Shown piece by piece: positions 16,129 through 23,329 of a DNA stretch of 32,764 nucleotides; the stretch's first letter is position 1; each line of letters opens with the position of its first letter. The notes beneath the pieces are model-generated. The model saw only the letters and a program-made list of their open reading frames with translations, ran no database searches and was not told the DNA's origin. Position numbers and translations under genes: made by a program. The DNA comes from Betaproteobacteria bacterium (GTDB lineage: Bacteria > Pseudomonadota > Gammaproteobacteria > Burkholderiales > SG8-41): positions 1 to 32,764 of the forward strand of contig JAQGNH010000271.1 of NCBI GenBank assembly GCA_028291945.1, in the 5' to 3' direction.

Positions 16129-17103
16129 CTATTCGCCTTTGATTCCCGCGGCCTTGATCACCTTAGCCCATTTCGCTGATTCGTTCCGAATAAAAGCTGA
16201 GTATTGCTCCGGGTTCGAGCCAACGGGTTCGGCTCCGGCATTGTTGAACGCTGCACGCACCTCGGGCGACTTCAGCGCATGTACGATGTCGGTGTAGACG
16301 CGGTCGACGATCGCTGAAGGCGTCCTGGCCGGAGCGGACACGCCGAACCAGTTGCTCACTTCGAACCCCGGCACGCCGCTCTCTGCGACCGTGGGAATGT
16401 CCGGCGCGGCAGCCGTGCGCTGTGCGCCGGTGACCGCGATTGCACGCAGCTTGCCCGCGCGCACCTGCTGTACGAGCGTGGGAATGTTGCCGAAGCTCAG
16501 AGAAATCTGGCCGGCCATGAGATCGCTCATCGCAGGCGCGCCACCCTTGTACGGGACGTGCACCCATTTAACGCCCGTCATGAGCTGGAACAACTCTCCG
16601 GAAAGATGGCCCGAAGCGCCGATACCCTGCGAACCGTACGTGATCTCGCCGGGCTTCGCTTTCGACAGCGCGATCAAAGCTTTTACGGTCGTTGCAGGAA
16701 ACGAGGGGTGTGCCACCAGCAGATTCTGCGATGCGGCGACCTGCGAGACGAATGCGAAATCGTTGATCGAATCGAAATTGAGCTTCATCACTGACGGGTT
16801 GATGGAATGCCCGATGATGTTCACGATCAGCGTGTGACCGTCGGGTGCTGAGCGCGCCAGCAGCTCGGATGCGATCGCACCGTTTGCGCCGGGGCGATTC
16901 TCTACAATTACCGACTGCCCCAGGCTCTCGCTCAGCTTCTGGCTGAGCGCCCGTGCGATGAAGTCCGCGCCGCCTCCGGGCGGTGATCCGACGAGCAGTC
17001 GGATCGGCTTCGATGGAAAACTCTGGGCGTAAGCGAAGCTCGCGCACGACGATACCGCGAGTACGGCGAGCGTCATCTCGAATAATGAGCGTCGTTTGTT
17101 CAC
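16129..17103 (-). CDS. Bug/TctC-family receptor, probably leaderless
   Basis: A 324-aa receptor. From GTG 17103 the protein begins MNKRRSLFEMTLAVLAVSSC..AYA/Q, a signal peptide with a basic n-region. The family blocks follow: SFPSKPIRLLVGSPPGGGADFIAR, VENRPGANGAIASELLARSAPDGHTL, FAFVSQVAASQNLLVA, ITYGSQGIGASGHLSGELF, WVHVPYKGGAPAMSDLMAGQISLSFG and AKVIKAAGIKGE. The open frame extends to TTG 17139, but that codon coincides with the -35 box of a strong promoter whose transcript would begin next to the GTG. An ATG at 17076 would lose the charged n-region. A Cys at residue 20 gives a weak lipobox-like VSSC, but the AYAQ cleavage is the usual Bug form. The ligand is unknown and no TctAB is present. 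Confidence 0.93.
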   Translation of the reverse strand: MNKRRSLFEMTLAVLAVSSCASFAYAQSFPSKPIRLLVGSPPGGGADFIARALSQKLSESLGQSVIVENRPGANGAIASELLARSAPDGHTLIVNIIGHSINPSVMKLNFDSINDFAFVSQVAASQNLLVAHPSFPATTVKALIALSKAKPGEITYGSQGIGASGHLSGELFQLMTGVKWVHVPYKGGAPAMSDLMAGQISLSFGNIPTLVQQVRAGKLRAIAVTGAQRTAAAPDIPTVAESGVPGFEVSNWFGVSAPARTPSAIVDRVYTDIVHALKSPEVRAAFNNAGAEPVGSNPEQYSAFIRNESAKWAKVIKAAGIKGE

Positions 17104-17110
17104 CTCGGCG

Positions 17111-17139
17111 AGTATAGCCAGCGCCGAAATCGTGTCCAA
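17111..17139 (-). promoter_or_regulatory. sigma-70 promoter TTGGAC-17-TATACT
   Basis: On the minus strand TTGGAC (17139-17134) is followed by a 17-base spacer and TATACT (17116-17111): five of six matches in each box and ideal spacing. Transcription would begin about seven bases after the -10, near 17104, immediately in front of GTG 17103 of the Bug gene. That leaves essentially no 5' leader. Confidence 0.7.
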
Positions 17140-17269
17140 TAACTTTCGCCGAGCCGTGATATCCGGGAAGTCTCAACGCGATGACATTCGAGTCGCGTTC
17201 CAGGCAGAAAAGATATTGGACGAACCATCGCGTCCGATGCATAGTGCTGCCGCACATGGAGAACCATAA

Positions 17270-17532
17270 ATGCACGACAGCCAATACCGCCTGGCGGTCG
17301 ACGTCGGCGGGACGTTCACCGATCTCGTAATACTCGACGAAGCGAGCGGACGCATCAAAGGCGGCGGGCATCTACGCATCAGGACGCCGGGTGGCGGGCG
17401 GGTTTCGGCCCGATGCCTGAGCGCGACATCGAATCGCTCAAACGCGATTTTGTGGATGAAAAGATCTCCGCGGCGAAAATTGAAGCCGATTACGGCGCGG
17501 AGGTCATGCGCAGCGTAACGGCCACACGATAA
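17270..17532 (+). pseudogene. deletion remnant of hydantoinase/oxoprolinase genes (hyuA start joined to hyuB end)
   Basis: From ATG 17270 the frame reads YRLAVDVGGTFTDLVILDEA, the invariant nucleotide-binding start of HyuA/oxoprolinase A subunits, for about 30 codons. It then passes at about 17362 into HLRIRTPGGG, which is the near-C-terminal segment of HyuB subunits. After a one-base shift in the G-rich stretch around 17393-17402 the HyuB C-terminus continues in another frame (GFGPMPERDIESLKRDFVDE, later EADYGAEV) to TAA 17532. About 1,200 codons of a normal hyuA-hyuB pair are missing. The aldolase gene follows 29 bp later and may use the old operon promoter. Confidence 0.82.
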
Positions 17533-17561
17533 ACGGTGAGAGAGGTAAACAGGAGAACGAG

Positions 17562-18359
17562 ATGGCGAATGCGGCTGGTGTGTCTCATCCACTCAAAGAG
17601 CTGTTCAAAGCAAAGAAGGTCGCGCTGGGCCTGCTGACGCGCCTTGCGCGCTCGGGCGACATCGCTCGTATCGCTAAGACGACAGGCCACGATTTCATTC
17701 TTATCGACTGCCAGCACTCGTTGTACAACGTCGAGACCATCGGCCACATGGCACAGGCCGCGCTCGGCATCGGCCTCTCGCCGCTCGTGCGCGTACGCAG
17801 CTGCGACGATCCCCAGACTCAAGTGCTCCTCGACAATGGCGTCACGGGCATCGTCTTTCCGGACGTGAATACTGCTGCGGAGGCCAAGCGTGCGGTGAAC
17901 AGATGCCGATTTCCACCGCTCGGAAAGCGATCGGTCGCCGGCACCTATCCGATATTCGACTACAAAGCGATGCCGATGCCGGACACGCTCAACGCGTTGA
18001 CCGAGAACACGCTCGTCGTGTGCATGATCGAAACGCAGGAAGGGCTCGACAACGTCGAAGCCATTGCGGCGGTCGAAGGCGTCGATGTCGTCCACGTGGG
18101 CTCGAACGACTTACTCACCGCGATGGGTAAACCCGGCTCTTTCGGCAGTGAGCAGCACATCGCTGCGCTCGATCGCGTGATCGCTGCGTCCAAGAAGCAT
18201 GGCAAGATCCCCGGCGTTGGAGGTGACCGCAACGTGGCGCGTCAAACCGACTTCATACGCAAAGGCGCGCAGTTCCTTACGACCAACAGTGATATCGCCT
18301 TCCTGACGGTCGAAGCAATGCGTGTCACGGGCGAGCTGCGCAAGGCGATCGCCGGATGA
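17562..18359 (+). CDS. HpcH/HpaI-type 2-oxoacid aldolase
   Basis: A 265-aa class II (metal-dependent) pyruvate-type aldolase. Visible active-site blocks: ILIDCQHSLYN (general-base His), LVRVRSCDDPQ (Arg that binds the pyruvate carboxylate), GVTGIVFPDVNTAAEAKRAV, VVCMIETQEGLDNVEAI (metal Glu) and VDVVHVGSNDLLTAMG (metal Asp). The C-terminus matches the swapped helix region of HpaI/GarL-like aldolases. These cleave 4-hydroxy-2-oxo acids to pyruvate (or a related oxoacid) and an aldehyde; the acid is not known here. ATG 17562 is preceded by CAGGAGAACGAG, a good ribosome site. It probably forms a catabolic unit with the Bug receptor 70 bp downstream. Confidence 0.92.
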   Translation: MANAAGVSHPLKELFKAKKVALGLLTRLARSGDIARIAKTTGHDFILIDCQHSLYNVETIGHMAQAALGIGLSPLVRVRSCDDPQTQVLLDNGVTGIVFPDVNTAAEAKRAVNRCRFPPLGKRSVAGTYPIFDYKAMPMPDTLNALTENTLVVCMIETQEGLDNVEAIAAVEGVDVVHVGSNDLLTAMGKPGSFGSEQHIAALDRVIAASKKHGKIPGVGGDRNVARQTDFIRKGAQFLTTNSDIAFLTVEAMRVTGELRKAIAG

Positions 18360-18411
18360 AAACCGATACGCCGCTCCTTCGGCGCGGCGCGGCTTAGGGC
18401 GCAGCACGGCT

Positions 18412-18434
18412 GTCATTTCGAGGGGCAGCGTGAC
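18412..18434. repeat. left arm of the GTCATTGCGAG repeat, overlapping a gene start
   Basis: These 23 bases (GTCATTTCGAGGGGCAGC..) differ at two positions from the copy at 19470-19492. Its GAGGGG forms the ribosome site and its GTG forms the presumed start codon of the Bug gene at 18430. No matching right arm is nearby. Confidence 0.55.
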
Positions 18435-19455
18435 CAGGGCCAGGACATTCGCCAGGGATCCACTGACGCGCACGCAACGCTCGGCACATGTTGCGGCGGC
18501 GCTCGCGGCCGTGACAACCGCGCTGTGCATGGCGGTTAATTTCTGCGCTGCGCAAGGCTATCCCAACAAGCCGATACGCATCATCAACACGACTGCAGCC
18601 GGCGGGCCTGCGGAGCTGGTTGCGCGTCTGGTCGGGCAAAGATTCACCGAAGCGTGGGGTCAGCAGGTCGTCATCGACACGCGTGCGGGGGCGGGCGGCA
18701 TTATCGGCGCGGAGATCGCCGCGCGGGCCGCGCCGGACGGCTATACGCTGCTGCTCGGCTCGGGTGCGACCATGGTGTTCGCGCCGTTGTTGCAGCCGAG
18801 CATACGATACGACCCGATCAAGGACTTCGCACAAGTGAGCATGGTCGTCTTGAGCCCATTCGTGCTGGTCGCACATCCTTCGGTCGGTGCAAAGAGCGTA
18901 AGCGAGCTCGTCACGCTCGCCAAAGCTAAACCCGGTTTCTTCAATTTCGGCACACTCGGCACCGGCAGCACGTCGCACCTCGGCTGTGAGCTCCTCAAGA
19001 TGCGCACCGGCATCGAAGTGCAGCAGGTCTCCTACAAGGGCGGGGTTCCCGCCGTGGCCGCTCTCGTCGCCGGCGAGGTTCACCTTCTGTTCAACAGCCT
19101 TGCCACGGCGCTGCCGCACGTCAAATCGGGCCGGCTCACGCTGCTCGCGACGGGCGGTCCCAAACGCTCGCCGATCATCCCGGATACGCCGACCTTGTCC
19201 GAGACGTACCCGGGCGTGGAAGTTGTGACGTGGTACAGCATTCTCGCGCCTGCGAAAACGCCGCGCGAGATCGTACTCAAGCTGAACGCCGAAATCGCAC
19301 GTGCCCTCGCGACCCGGGATATCGTCGATCGCCTCATTCAGCAGGGACACGAGCCTCGTCCGAGCACGCCCGAAGAGATGCGCGACTACACGCGCGCCGA
19401 GATTGCGAAGTGGGGAAAGATCATTAAGGCTGCTGGCATGAAAGCGGACAGTTGA
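18430..19455 (+). CDS. Bug/TctC-family receptor
   Basis: A 341-aa receptor. GTG 18430 is preceded by GAGGGG and gives a long, basic n-region (MTRARTFARDPLTRTQRSAH) before the hydrophobic core and FCAAQ cleavage site. The longer open frame from 18322 overlaps the aldolase. Family blocks: YPNKPIRIINTTAAGGPAEL, IDTRAGAGGIIGAEIAARAA, FAQVSMVVLSPFVLVAHP, FNFGTLGTGSTSHLGCELL, VSYKGGVPAVAALVAGEVHL and IIKAAGMKADS. The loop after strand 1 (TAAGGPAELVAR) has Pro-Ala where many have Ser-Thr-Asp, which may alter carboxylate binding. It follows the aldolase by 70 bp, so it is likely to import that enzyme's precursor substrate (inference). Confidence 0.93.
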   Translation: MTRARTFARDPLTRTQRSAHVAAALAAVTTALCMAVNFCAAQGYPNKPIRIINTTAAGGPAELVARLVGQRFTEAWGQQVVIDTRAGAGGIIGAEIAARAAPDGYTLLLGSGATMVFAPLLQPSIRYDPIKDFAQVSMVVLSPFVLVAHPSVGAKSVSELVTLAKAKPGFFNFGTLGTGSTSHLGCELLKMRTGIEVQQVSYKGGVPAVAALVAGEVHLLFNSLATALPHVKSGRLTLLATGGPKRSPIIPDTPTLSETYPGVEVVTWYSILAPAKTPREIVLKLNAEIARALATRDIVDRLIQQGHEPRPSTPEEMRDYTRAEIAKWGKIIKAAGMKADS

Positions 19456-19468
19456 CGACTCTCTACGA

Positions 19469-19507
19469 GGTCATTGCGAGGGGCACCGTGACGAAGCAAT
19501 CCCGTGG
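19469..19507. repeat. half copy of the GTCATTGCGAG repeat
   Basis: GGTCATTGCGAGGGGCACCG followed by TGACGAAGCAATCCCGTGG is the left arm of the same dispersed palindrome seen at 15902 and 32609; I find no right arm before the next gene. It lies between convergent Bug genes. A separate small hairpin (CACGCAC-GCA-GTGCGTG, 19541-19557) lies 34 bp further on and might aid termination. Confidence 0.65.
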
Positions 19508-19590
19508 CGCACGACGATCATGAACGAAGGATGGCAGCGCCACGCACGCAGTGCGTGACACCCGAGCGCGATCCATTGCTCCATGCTTCG

Positions 19591-20568
19591 CTACTCAGCG
19601 CGTATGCCGGCGTCCTTGATCACCTTCGCCATTCTGGTCATATCTGATCTGATCGTGGCTGCAAGCTGATCCGGTGAGCCGCCAATGGGCTCCATGCCGA
19701 CACTTAAAAACCTCTCCTTGAGATCGGGCGCGCTGAGCACACGAACGATTTCGCTGTTGAGCTTCTGTACGACAGGCTGCGGCGTCGCCGCCGGAGCAAA
19801 CACGCCGTATATGGCGATCGATTCGTAACCCGGTAAGCCCGCTGCAGCAATCGTCGGCAATCCTGGTGTCAGGGTAGACGGCTCTGCGCTCGTCACGGCG
19901 AGCGCCCTCACTTGTCCTGACCTCAGGAAAGCCATTACAGAGACTGAAGTCGGGAACATCAGCTGCACGCGGCCGCCGATCAGATCGTTGAGCCCCTGCG
20001 CGGCGCCTTTGTACGCGATACGCACGATCTTGACGGCCGCCATCGCCTTGAAGAGCTCTCCCGCGAGATGATTCGAAGCGCCGTTGCCGCTCGATGCGTA
20101 GTTGAGATCGCCGGGGTTCGCTTTGGCGAGCGCAATAAGCTCTGCGACTGATTTCACCGGCACCGCTGAATTCACGACGAGAACGTTCGGCGTGCTCGAG
20201 ACCCATACGACGGCTGAAAAATCCTTCGTCACATCGTAAGGCGTCTTCTGCATCAGCGTTCCGATCCAGAACGTATTGTTGTAGAGGAGCACCGTGTAAC
20301 CGTCCGGCGCCGCTTTTGAAACGATCTCTCCGGGTATGACGCCGCTCGGCCGATTGTCTACAACCACCCGCTGTCCCATCCTCATCGACAGCCCTTGAGC
20401 GATCAGGCGCGCCTGAACATCGTTGCCGCCGCCGGCTTCGGCGGTCACGAGACGTATCGGGCGCACCGGATAAGGCTGCGCAGCAGCCACGCGCGCGTCG
20501 AATATCAAGACGCCGCTTGCGATCAGCTGGAGAAGGACTACAACCAGCCGAATGGATGGGCCGTTCAT
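19591..20568 (-). CDS. Bug/TctC-family receptor, third gene of the UGSC operon
   Basis: A 325-aa receptor. Signal peptide about 1-31 (RLVVVLLQLIASGVLIFDARVAAA/Q). Family blocks: YPVRPIRLVTAEAGGGNDVQAR, VVDNRPSGVIPGEIVSKAAPDGYTV, FSAVVWVSSTPNVLVV, LNYASSGNGASNHLAGELFKA, VRIAYKGAAQGLNDLIGGRVQLMF and AKVIKDAGIRAE. It departs from the other receptors in the ligand loops: GGGNDVQAR instead of GGxTDxxAR, and DNRPSGVIPGE instead of DNRPGANG. Its ATG lies 21 bp after the stop of the UGSC selenoprotein gene on the same strand, so it is probably expressed with that gene and its partner, and may import their substrate. Confidence 0.93.
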   Translation of the reverse strand: MNGPSIRLVVVLLQLIASGVLIFDARVAAAQPYPVRPIRLVTAEAGGGNDVQARLIAQGLSMRMGQRVVVDNRPSGVIPGEIVSKAAPDGYTVLLYNNTFWIGTLMQKTPYDVTKDFSAVVWVSSTPNVLVVNSAVPVKSVAELIALAKANPGDLNYASSGNGASNHLAGELFKAMAAVKIVRIAYKGAAQGLNDLIGGRVQLMFPTSVSVMAFLRSGQVRALAVTSAEPSTLTPGLPTIAAAGLPGYESIAIYGVFAPAATPQPVVQKLNSEIVRVLSAPDLKERFLSVGMEPIGGSPDQLAATIRSDMTRMAKVIKDAGIRAE

Positions 20569-20589
20569 CGTTCGACAGCGGCGCTGTTT

Positions 20590-21144
20590 TTAAGCACGCG
20601 CGGCGGAGCTCAGCAGTCTCACGACTTCTGCTGCGACGTGGCGAGCCTTCGCTGCGCTTTCCTCATCGGATTCCCGTGCCGGCGCATCCTGCTTGTACAC
20701 GAGCGTTACGGGGTCTTTCGCGCCGAGCGCCTGGCACTGTGCTTTCGCGAGCGTCGCGAATGGCTCATGAACGAGAACGACTGCGGGTATGCCCTGCTTC
20801 CATGCCTGGAATGCGTCGCGCACGGCGGCGCCGGTGCAGGAGCCTCAGGCGCCGACACCGATAACCATGTAATCGACGGAGTCCGCGAGCGCACTGAATT
20901 TGGCGCTCTCGAGCGGCATCCACGTATTACTTTTGTATGCGCGCTGCACCGACGCGGGCGTCGCAAGCTCTTCGAGCGCGCGCTCCAGGCGCGGCCAGAA
21001 CTGCCGTGTCGCCTGGTATTGATTCCATATGAATCCCACGCGCCGGCCGACGGGCGTGTCCAGAGAGCGGCGCTGGGCCTGCTCCTGGATACGCGGATAA
21101 CCCACAGGGCTGATGAGCTCGATCACAAGACCTCCAAATATCAT
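20590..21144 (-). CDS. UGSC-family selenoprotein, in-frame TGA read as selenocysteine
   Basis: The frame from ATG 21144 runs 99 codons to TGA (20847-20845) and continues open for 84 more to TAA 20590, giving 184 residues with Sec at position 100. The codons at the TGA read VDYMVIGVGA-U-GSCTGAAVRDAF. Sec-Gly-Ser-Cys is the defining motif of the known UGSC (seleno)protein family, which also has Cys versions. The flanks fit the family too: a hydrophobic strand before it, then GIPAVVLVHEPFATLAKA after it. A U-x-x-C redox pair suggests a thiol/selenol reaction, but the family's function is not known. The start overlaps the stop of the upstream gene (ATGA). A SECIS-like hairpin follows the TGA. Reading it as two separate ORFs or a nonsense mutant is less likely, since the stop falls exactly at the Sec position. 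Sec use requires selA-D genes elsewhere in the genome. Confidence 0.88.
20820..20837 (-). promoter_or_regulatory. candidate bacterial SECIS hairpin
   Basis: Read on the minus strand, the hairpin begins eight bases after the TGA: GCAC pairs with GUGC, one C is bulged, then GGC pairs with GCC around a three-base loop GCC. The apical loop lies 16-18 bases after the UGA with a G in its first position. This agrees with the published bacterial SECIS model (loop about 16-37 bases downstream, conserved G near the loop start). The stem is short, so an extended fold may be the functional one. Confidence 0.55.
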
Positions 21145-22211
21145 TCAGGAAAACTTATTTTCTTGGTGAGCATGGGCTCACCCGCCGAGCTGCGGCTCGA
21201 GATGGCGATGCAATGACCCATCTGAGGCGCTTCGCCTCCGCCCACGACGATATGAATTTCGGCAGGCGTAATCGGGGACACGAAAATCTCGCGCTCGCTG
21301 CGCACGCGCGTGTCCGGATCGGGAAACGGCTCCGCATTGCCCTGATTCTTGTCGTTCTGCCAATCGTATGAATACTTGAATGCGCGCTCGGCAATCGCAC
21401 TCTTGAGCTTCTCCCGCGTGAAGCCGGCGCGATCGAACGTCTGTGCAAGCGCCGGGTTGATCACGTAGAGAAAGGCGCGCTTGCCGCCGCTTGTCGTGAT
21501 GCCGAGCCGTCCGATCCCGCGCGCGAGCAGCGTGATGCATTCGTTCAGTCCCACCGTGTTCACCGGAACGGCGAGTTGCGTGTGCTCGCCGGCTTTCATG
21601 ACGGTCACGGCGCTGTCGGACGCGGCGATGCCGAGGTCGACATGCATGGGGGCCCACGGCGTGATCTCCTGCTCTTCCCCGATGCAGTAGCTCCATGACG
21701 CCGGATGACCCATCGTTCCTTTGATGAGTTTGCCCGGGTGTGCGCGGCCTATGTTCCACAGGATCAATCGGATGGCTCTGCCGATCGCGCCGTTCGCGCG
21801 TCCTCCGTTCGGCCCGAAGATCCATTCGCGCGTATGGAAATCGAGCTCTCGTACGACGGGGCCCGTGACGACGGTGAGTATCGATGCCGAGCCGGTCGAT
21901 TGTGTCGTCGTAATCGGCATGGCCGGATCGACGAGACATTCGACTGCAGTGAGCACGACCGGCACGTGCTCAGGGAGGCAACCCGCCATGGCGCAGTTCG
22001 CTGCAACGTTGCGCACCGTCGCAACACCGTCTCCGGGAAAGATCGTGCCCAGCACTTCGTCGGGATCGCGTCGGGCATAGGCGAGTAACCCTTCGACTGC
22101 TTTGCGAGTCGGCGGGAACACAGGCAGGCCGTCCGTCCAGCCTTGCTCGTAGACGAATTCGGTGAAATGCTCGACCGATTCGATCTGGTGAATCTCAGCT
22201 TGTTGCGGCAT
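21141..22211 (-). CDS. conserved partner protein of the UGSC selenoprotein, function unknown
   Basis: A 356-aa protein with no signal peptide or membrane span. The N-terminal part has FVYEQGWTDGLPVFPPTRKAVEGLL, DPDEVLGTIFPGDGVATVRNVAANCAMAGCLPEHVPVVLTAVECL. The block 'DGLPVxPPT ... aTvxxxAxNxxMAGCxPExxPVVL' is one I recall from large uncharacterised proteins, some linked to UGSC proteins, but I cannot verify this here. The middle is Gly-rich (GPNGGRANGAIGRAIRLILWNIG), and the C-terminus has PAEIHIVVGGGEAPQMGHCIAISS. A Cys-x4-Cys pair (CAMAGC) could be redox active or bind metal. The gene shares an ATGA overlap with the selenoprotein gene, so translation is coupled. A TATAAT promoter lies upstream, and AGGTGG precedes the ATG. 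Confidence 0.85.
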   Translation of the reverse strand: MPQQAEIHQIESVEHFTEFVYEQGWTDGLPVFPPTRKAVEGLLAYARRDPDEVLGTIFPGDGVATVRNVAANCAMAGCLPEHVPVVLTAVECLVDPAMPITTTQSTGSASILTVVTGPVVRELDFHTREWIFGPNGGRANGAIGRAIRLILWNIGRAHPGKLIKGTMGHPASWSYCIGEEQEITPWAPMHVDLGIAASDSAVTVMKAGEHTQLAVPVNTVGLNECITLLARGIGRLGITTSGGKRAFLYVINPALAQTFDRAGFTREKLKSAIAERAFKYSYDWQNDKNQGNAEPFPDPDTRVRSEREIFVSPITPAEIHIVVGGGEAPQMGHCIAISSRSSAGEPMLTKKISFPE

Positions 22212-22255
22212 CGCCCACCTGGGGTTGGTATGGAACGTCCACTTGTCAGCACTCG

Positions 22256-22285
22256 ATTATAGGTCGCGTATGCCGGTCGTGTGAG
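22256..22285 (-). promoter_or_regulatory. candidate promoter of the UGSC operon (CTCACA-18-TATAAT)
   Basis: On the minus strand a perfect TATAAT (22261-22256) lies 18 bases after CTCACA (22285-22280; four of six matches to TTGACA). The predicted start is near 22249, leaving a leader of about 38 bases before ATG 22211. The divergent amidohydrolase start lies 46 bp to the other side, so regulation may be shared. Confidence 0.5.
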
Positions 22286-22330
22286 ATCGGAGTGGTTCGC
22301 GACGGCCGTGGTAGAGTCGACGAAGTAACT

Positions 22331-23326
22331 ATGACGGACGGAAAGCCGAGCATGGAAGGAAAAACGAGCAGGGCAGGTTCGATCGACGCGCATGCGCATT
22401 GGGCGCCTGAAGCGTACGTAAGGGAAGTGGAGAAACTCGGCCACAAAGCTGCCGGCGGTCCGCTGAGCCCGCTCATGTTCGATCTGGAAAAGCGCATGGC
22501 GTGGATGGATGAGCGCAACATCAGGATGCACGTACTGACGCTCTCGGGCGCGATGCCATGGCAGTGGGCCTCGCAGGACTCGGCGAATACTCTTGCGCGG
22601 ATCGTCAACGATGCGGCGATAGAGGCACACAAGTCTTTTCCCGATCGCTTCATCGCAGGCGTCGCGATGCCGATGCGCGATCCCTCAGCGGCCGTGAAGG
22701 AGCTTGACCGAGTGGCTGGCAAGCCCGGCATACGCGCGGTCCACCTGCCCACCTCAGTCGAGGGCCACGACTACATTTTTGAACGCGAGTATCTGCCGCT
22801 GCTGGCTCACTGCGAAGAGCTCGGTTATCCGCTCCTGTTTCATCCGCTGGACGGCGTCGAGAACCACTACGGCGGCCCCGAGCGACTCGCAGGCGCGTCG
22901 TTCATGTACAACACGCTCGGCTTTCCGTTCGAGACCGCCACGCTCGTGGTCAAGTTCATCTCTAGTGGTCTGCTCGACAAGTTTCCAAAACTCCAAATCG
23001 TGCTGCCGCATTCCGGCGGCTGCTTCCCCTACATTGCGGGACGCATCGAGCACAGCATCAAGAAAGGCGTGTCGGACATCAAGCTGCAGCGCCCATTCAG
23101 GGAATACATCCGGCGCTTCCATTACGACACGCTCGCGTACTACCCGGAAACGCTGCGCTTCATGATCGATCTCGTCGGATCGGACCGCGTCGTCATCGGC
23201 ACCGACAATTACGCGAAGATGGACGTCGAGCAGCCGAACGCACTCGTGGAGGAGTTGAAGCTTCCCGCCGCAGACCTCGAACGGATCCTGCGCGGTAATG
23301 CGGCGAAGCTTTTGCGGCTATCGTGA
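22331..23326 (+). CDS. ACMSD-like amidohydrolase/decarboxylase
   Basis: A 331-aa amidohydrolase-family protein of the 2-amino-3-carboxymuconate-6-semialdehyde decarboxylase group. It has the metal motif GSIDAHAHWAP near the N-terminus, then MAWMDERNIRMHVLTLS, SFPDRFIAGVAMPMRDPSAAVKELDR, LLAHCEELGYPLLFHPLDG (metal His), LQIVLPHSGGCFPYIAGRIEH (His), YDTLAYYPETLRFMIDLVGSDRVVIGTDNY (Asp) and ILRGNAAKLL. Members decarboxylate or hydrate small acids such as gamma-resorcylate or ACMS; the specific substrate is unknown. ATG 22331 is chosen; ATG 22352 (with GGAAAG upstream) is a close alternative, and an in-frame GTG at 22292 is less likely. It is divergent from the UGSC operon with about 120 bp between, so it may belong to the same pathway. 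Confidence 0.9.
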   Translation: MTDGKPSMEGKTSRAGSIDAHAHWAPEAYVREVEKLGHKAAGGPLSPLMFDLEKRMAWMDERNIRMHVLTLSGAMPWQWASQDSANTLARIVNDAAIEAHKSFPDRFIAGVAMPMRDPSAAVKELDRVAGKPGIRAVHLPTSVEGHDYIFEREYLPLLAHCEELGYPLLFHPLDGVENHYGGPERLAGASFMYNTLGFPFETATLVVKFISSGLLDKFPKLQIVLPHSGGCFPYIAGRIEHSIKKGVSDIKLQRPFREYIRRFHYDTLAYYPETLRFMIDLVGSDRVVIGTDNYAKMDVEQPNALVEELKLPAADLERILRGNAAKLLRLS

Positions 23327-23329
23327 GTC

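Noticed and set aside
20590-20823. Separate small gene starting at GTG 20823
   Set aside because: It is the downstream part of the UGSC selenoprotein read through the TGA; its own start lacks a ribosome site and would lose the GSC motif.
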